Source: Xanthomonas cissicola
GTDB taxonomy: Bacteria > Pseudomonadota > Gammaproteobacteria > Xanthomonadales > Xanthomonadaceae
Length of the DNA stretch: 64,000 nucleotides
Direction: 5' to 3'
Assembly: GCF_008801575.1 (NCBI RefSeq)
Contig: NZ_VZPL01000003.1
Location: 1 to 64,000 of the forward strand
The notes under the pieces are model-generated. The model was not told the DNA's origin, made no database searches, and saw only the letters and a list, made by a program, of their open reading frames with translations. Made by a program: the position numbers and the translations under genes. Below are positions 62,723 through 64,000 of this stretch, piece by piece (position 1 is the stretch's first letter; each line of letters starts with the position of its first letter).

Positions 62723-63292
62723 TCAGTGGCAAAAATCGCCCAGGCCACGCACCAGTGCCGCGCGATGCAGCGCATCCAGCTGCCACTGCTCTGCGTAATG
62801 CGCAGCGGCGCGCGCGGTGCTGGCCGGGCAGTCGGGCGCGCTGCGCGCTGAGGCCACATCGGCCAGCGCATCGAGCAATTCGCCCTGCAGTTGATCCAGG
62901 CGAGCGCGCAGCGCGGTGAGGTCCGGACGCGCAGTATTAGGCGCGCGTCCGCGCTCGCGCCAACGGTTCAGCAGCGCATACTGCACCGACTTGTTGGCCT
63001 CGATTTGCGCGCCAAAGAAACGCGCCGCGTCGTCGGCATCCAGCCCATGCGCCGGCGCCTGATCGCGCACGCTTTGCAACACAGCCGCCTCGCGCGCCTG
63101 ATCCAACACCGGCTTGCCGCTGTCCCACTTGCTTAGCGCTACCGCGTCGCCAATGGCATTGCGCTGCACGATGCGGTCCATCAACAGATCCAGCGGCGGC
63201 TGGCTGCGCGCCGGCAATGCGCACCCCAGCAGTCCGGCGGCCAACAGGCCGCTCACCATGTACGCGCGAATGCCATCGATCGAACGGGTCAT
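62723..63292 (-). CDS. Secreted chorismate mutase (AroQ-gamma type)
   Basis: This 189-residue protein has an N-terminal signal peptide (RAYMVSGLLAAGLLGCALPARSQ) and an all-helical chorismate mutase of the periplasmic/secreted gamma class: LLMDRIVQRNAIGDAVALSKWDSGKPVLDQAREAAVL, then FFGAQIEANKSVQYALLNRW. The conserved Arg, Lys and Glu of the active site lie in these helices. The enzyme converts chorismate to prephenate outside the cytoplasm; such enzymes occur in plant pathogens, including Xanthomonas. GAGGAAGG lies before the ATG at 63292, rejecting longer starts. Alternative: lipoprotein, since LLGC occurs in the signal region. Confidence 0.85.
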   Translation of the reverse strand: MTRSIDGIRAYMVSGLLAAGLLGCALPARSQPPLDLLMDRIVQRNAIGDAVALSKWDSGKPVLDQAREAAVLQSVRDQAPAHGLDADDAARFFGAQIEANKSVQYALLNRWRERGRAPNTARPDLTALRARLDQLQGELLDALADVASARSAPDCPASTARAAAHYAEQWQLDALHRAALVRGLGDFCH

Positions 63293-63410
63293 GCCACCTT
63301 CCTCAACGTGCCGGGATAACGTTGCCATGCACCGCTGCCGTGCCGCGATGCGCCAAGGCACGCAGTGTGCCTGCCGCACGCTGTGGCGGATTCGCGCACC
63401 CGCACGCAGC

Positions 63411-63449
63411 GCTCCAAAAACGAAAACGCCGACACGATGGCCGGCGTTT
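63411..63449 (-). terminator. Terminator of the atp operon
   Basis: On the minus strand the stem AAACGCCG/CGGCGTTT (63449-63442 with 63431-63424, ten-base loop) is followed by TTCGTTTTT. It lies about 75 bp after the atpC stop. Confidence 0.8.
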
Positions 63450-63523
63450 CGAACTTCTGATCTGCAGATGAACTTGCAACTGTCGGACGTGCACACCCAC
63501 CCTGGAGGCGGGCAGGCCACCGC

Positions 63524-63946
63524 TTAGTGCTTGAGGTTGCGACGCAAGCGCTCCAGCGCCTGCAACTGCACTGTCGCTTCGGCCAGCTGACGCTGTGCCT
63601 CGGCCACGTCCACCGTGTTGCCACGATTGGCCAGCAGCCGCTCGGCCTCTTCCTTGACCTTGCGCACGGCCGCCTCGTCGATGTCCTGCGCACGCACCGC
63701 GGTGTCGACCAGAATGGTCACCACTTGCGGCTGCACTTCCAGGATGCCGCCGGAAATGGCGAAGTCCAGCTGTTCGCCATTGGCGGTGGTCACCACCACC
63801 TTGCCCGGCTTCAGGCGCGTGATCAGCGGCGCGTGCTTGGGCGCAATGCCCAGCTCGCCCAACTCGCCGGTGGCCACGACCAGCGTCGCCTCACCGTGGA
63901 AGATTTCCTTCTCGGCGCTGACGATGTCGCAACGGATAGTGCTCAT
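63524..63946 (-). CDS. atpC: ATP synthase F1 epsilon subunit
   Basis: This 140-residue epsilon subunit of the F1 rotor couples gamma rotation and inhibits ATP hydrolysis. It has an N-terminal beta-sandwich ([45 protein letters not shown]) and C-terminal helical hairpin ([22 protein letters not shown]). GTGAGG precedes the ATG at 63946. It is the last gene of the atp operon; atpD should lie just beyond the window end. A terminator follows. Confidence 0.97.
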   Translation of the reverse strand: MSTIRCDIVSAEKEIFHGEATLVVATGELGELGIAPKHAPLITRLKPGKVVVTTANGEQLDFAISGGILEVQPQVVTILVDTAVRAQDIDEAAVRKVKEEAERLLANRGNTVDVAEAQRQLAEATVQLQALERLRRNLKH

Positions 63947-63949
63947 GAT

Positions 63950-63966
63950 GCCTCACTCTGTGAGGC
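63950..63966. repeat. Short hairpin upstream of atpC
   Basis: GCCTCAC/GTGAGGC around TCT, seven perfect pairs. It overlaps the atpC ribosome-binding region (GTGAGG on the minus strand), so folding in the mRNA would hide that site. Confidence 0.55.
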
Positions 63967-64000
63967 GGGGAATCGGGAATCGGGATTCGGGAATGGGAAG
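63967..64000 (+). repeat. GGGAATC heptad repeat, potential G-quadruplex
   Basis: Five G-tracts of three or four are each separated by four bases (GGGGAATC, GGGAATC, GGGATTC, GGGAAT, GGG) in the presumed atpD-atpC spacer. Runs of this heptad are frequent in Xanthomonas intergenic DNA. It may continue past the window end. Confidence 0.8.

Noticed and set aside
62378-62871. Overlapping minus-strand frames in the gap between gtrA and the chorismate mutase
   Set aside because: Arg/Ala/Pro-rich translations without domains; the last part only shadows the chorismate mutase gene.
63967-64000. CRISPR-like array from the regular GGGAATC units
   Set aside because: Units are seven bases with no unique spacers; it is a simple tandem repeat.

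Overview
The window is chromosomal DNA of a Xanthomonas, most like the X. citri/axonopodis group. The evidence is an O-antigen locus beside metB, a copLAB copper operon, a toxin with the C-terminal domain typical of Xanthomonas type IV secretion effectors, palindromic CCTTCTCCCG repeats, GGGAATC repeats next to the atp operon, and high GC with dense coding. The species call is inference; no rRNA or tRNA gene is present.

Region 1 (1-10151) has visibly lower GC than the rest. It is an ABC-transporter-dependent O-antigen cluster on the minus strand: wzm, wzt, an FkbM methyltransferase with a coiled coil, a three-domain GT4 glycosyltransferase, gmd and rmd, all joined by overlapping stop/start codons. 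Gmd and Rmd make GDP-D-rhamnose. The downstream end is decaying: a GtrA-like gene carries a frameshift and a GT2 gene is cut by an IS3-family element whose right end opens the window.

Region 2 (10199-34063) is core genome. It holds sulfur amino acid genes (cbs, metB), a YdcH-type protein, an OmpA-like/DUF4398 pair, pilU, tyrosine-degradation genes (fahA, maiA), rhlE, an M28 peptidase, two TonB-dependent receptors, queD, a phasin, bioD, msrC, a TfoX C-terminal domain protein, gph and dinB. The second receptor sits in a probable Fur-controlled operon with a periplasmic esterase, which suggests catecholate-siderophore uptake.

Region 3 (34409-50264) contains fabAB, an unrecognised Ala-rich protein, prlC, a cysteine-desulfhydrase-like enzyme divergent from copLAB, gloA, and a probable interbacterial toxin/immunity pair. 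In that pair a lipoprotein precedes a 630-residue peptidoglycan hydrolase ending in an XVIPCD-like domain. Two genes of unknown function and a large attC-like inverted repeat follow.

Region 4 (50265-60202) has glmS divergent from a seven-gene operon: MacA-like adaptor, ABC ATPase, two FtsX/MacB-type permeases, an NTF2-like secreted protein with an in-frame amber codon, an NtrC-family response regulator and a histidine kinase. The intergenic region carries a near-consensus sigma-54 promoter preceded by eight TGTCCG/CGGACA half-sites, so the operon probably controls itself through its own regulator. This is the strongest regulatory find in the window.

Region 5 (60305-64000) has glmU, a small GtrA-family gene, a secreted chorismate mutase and atpC, the last gene of the ATP synthase operon, preceded by a G-rich heptad repeat.
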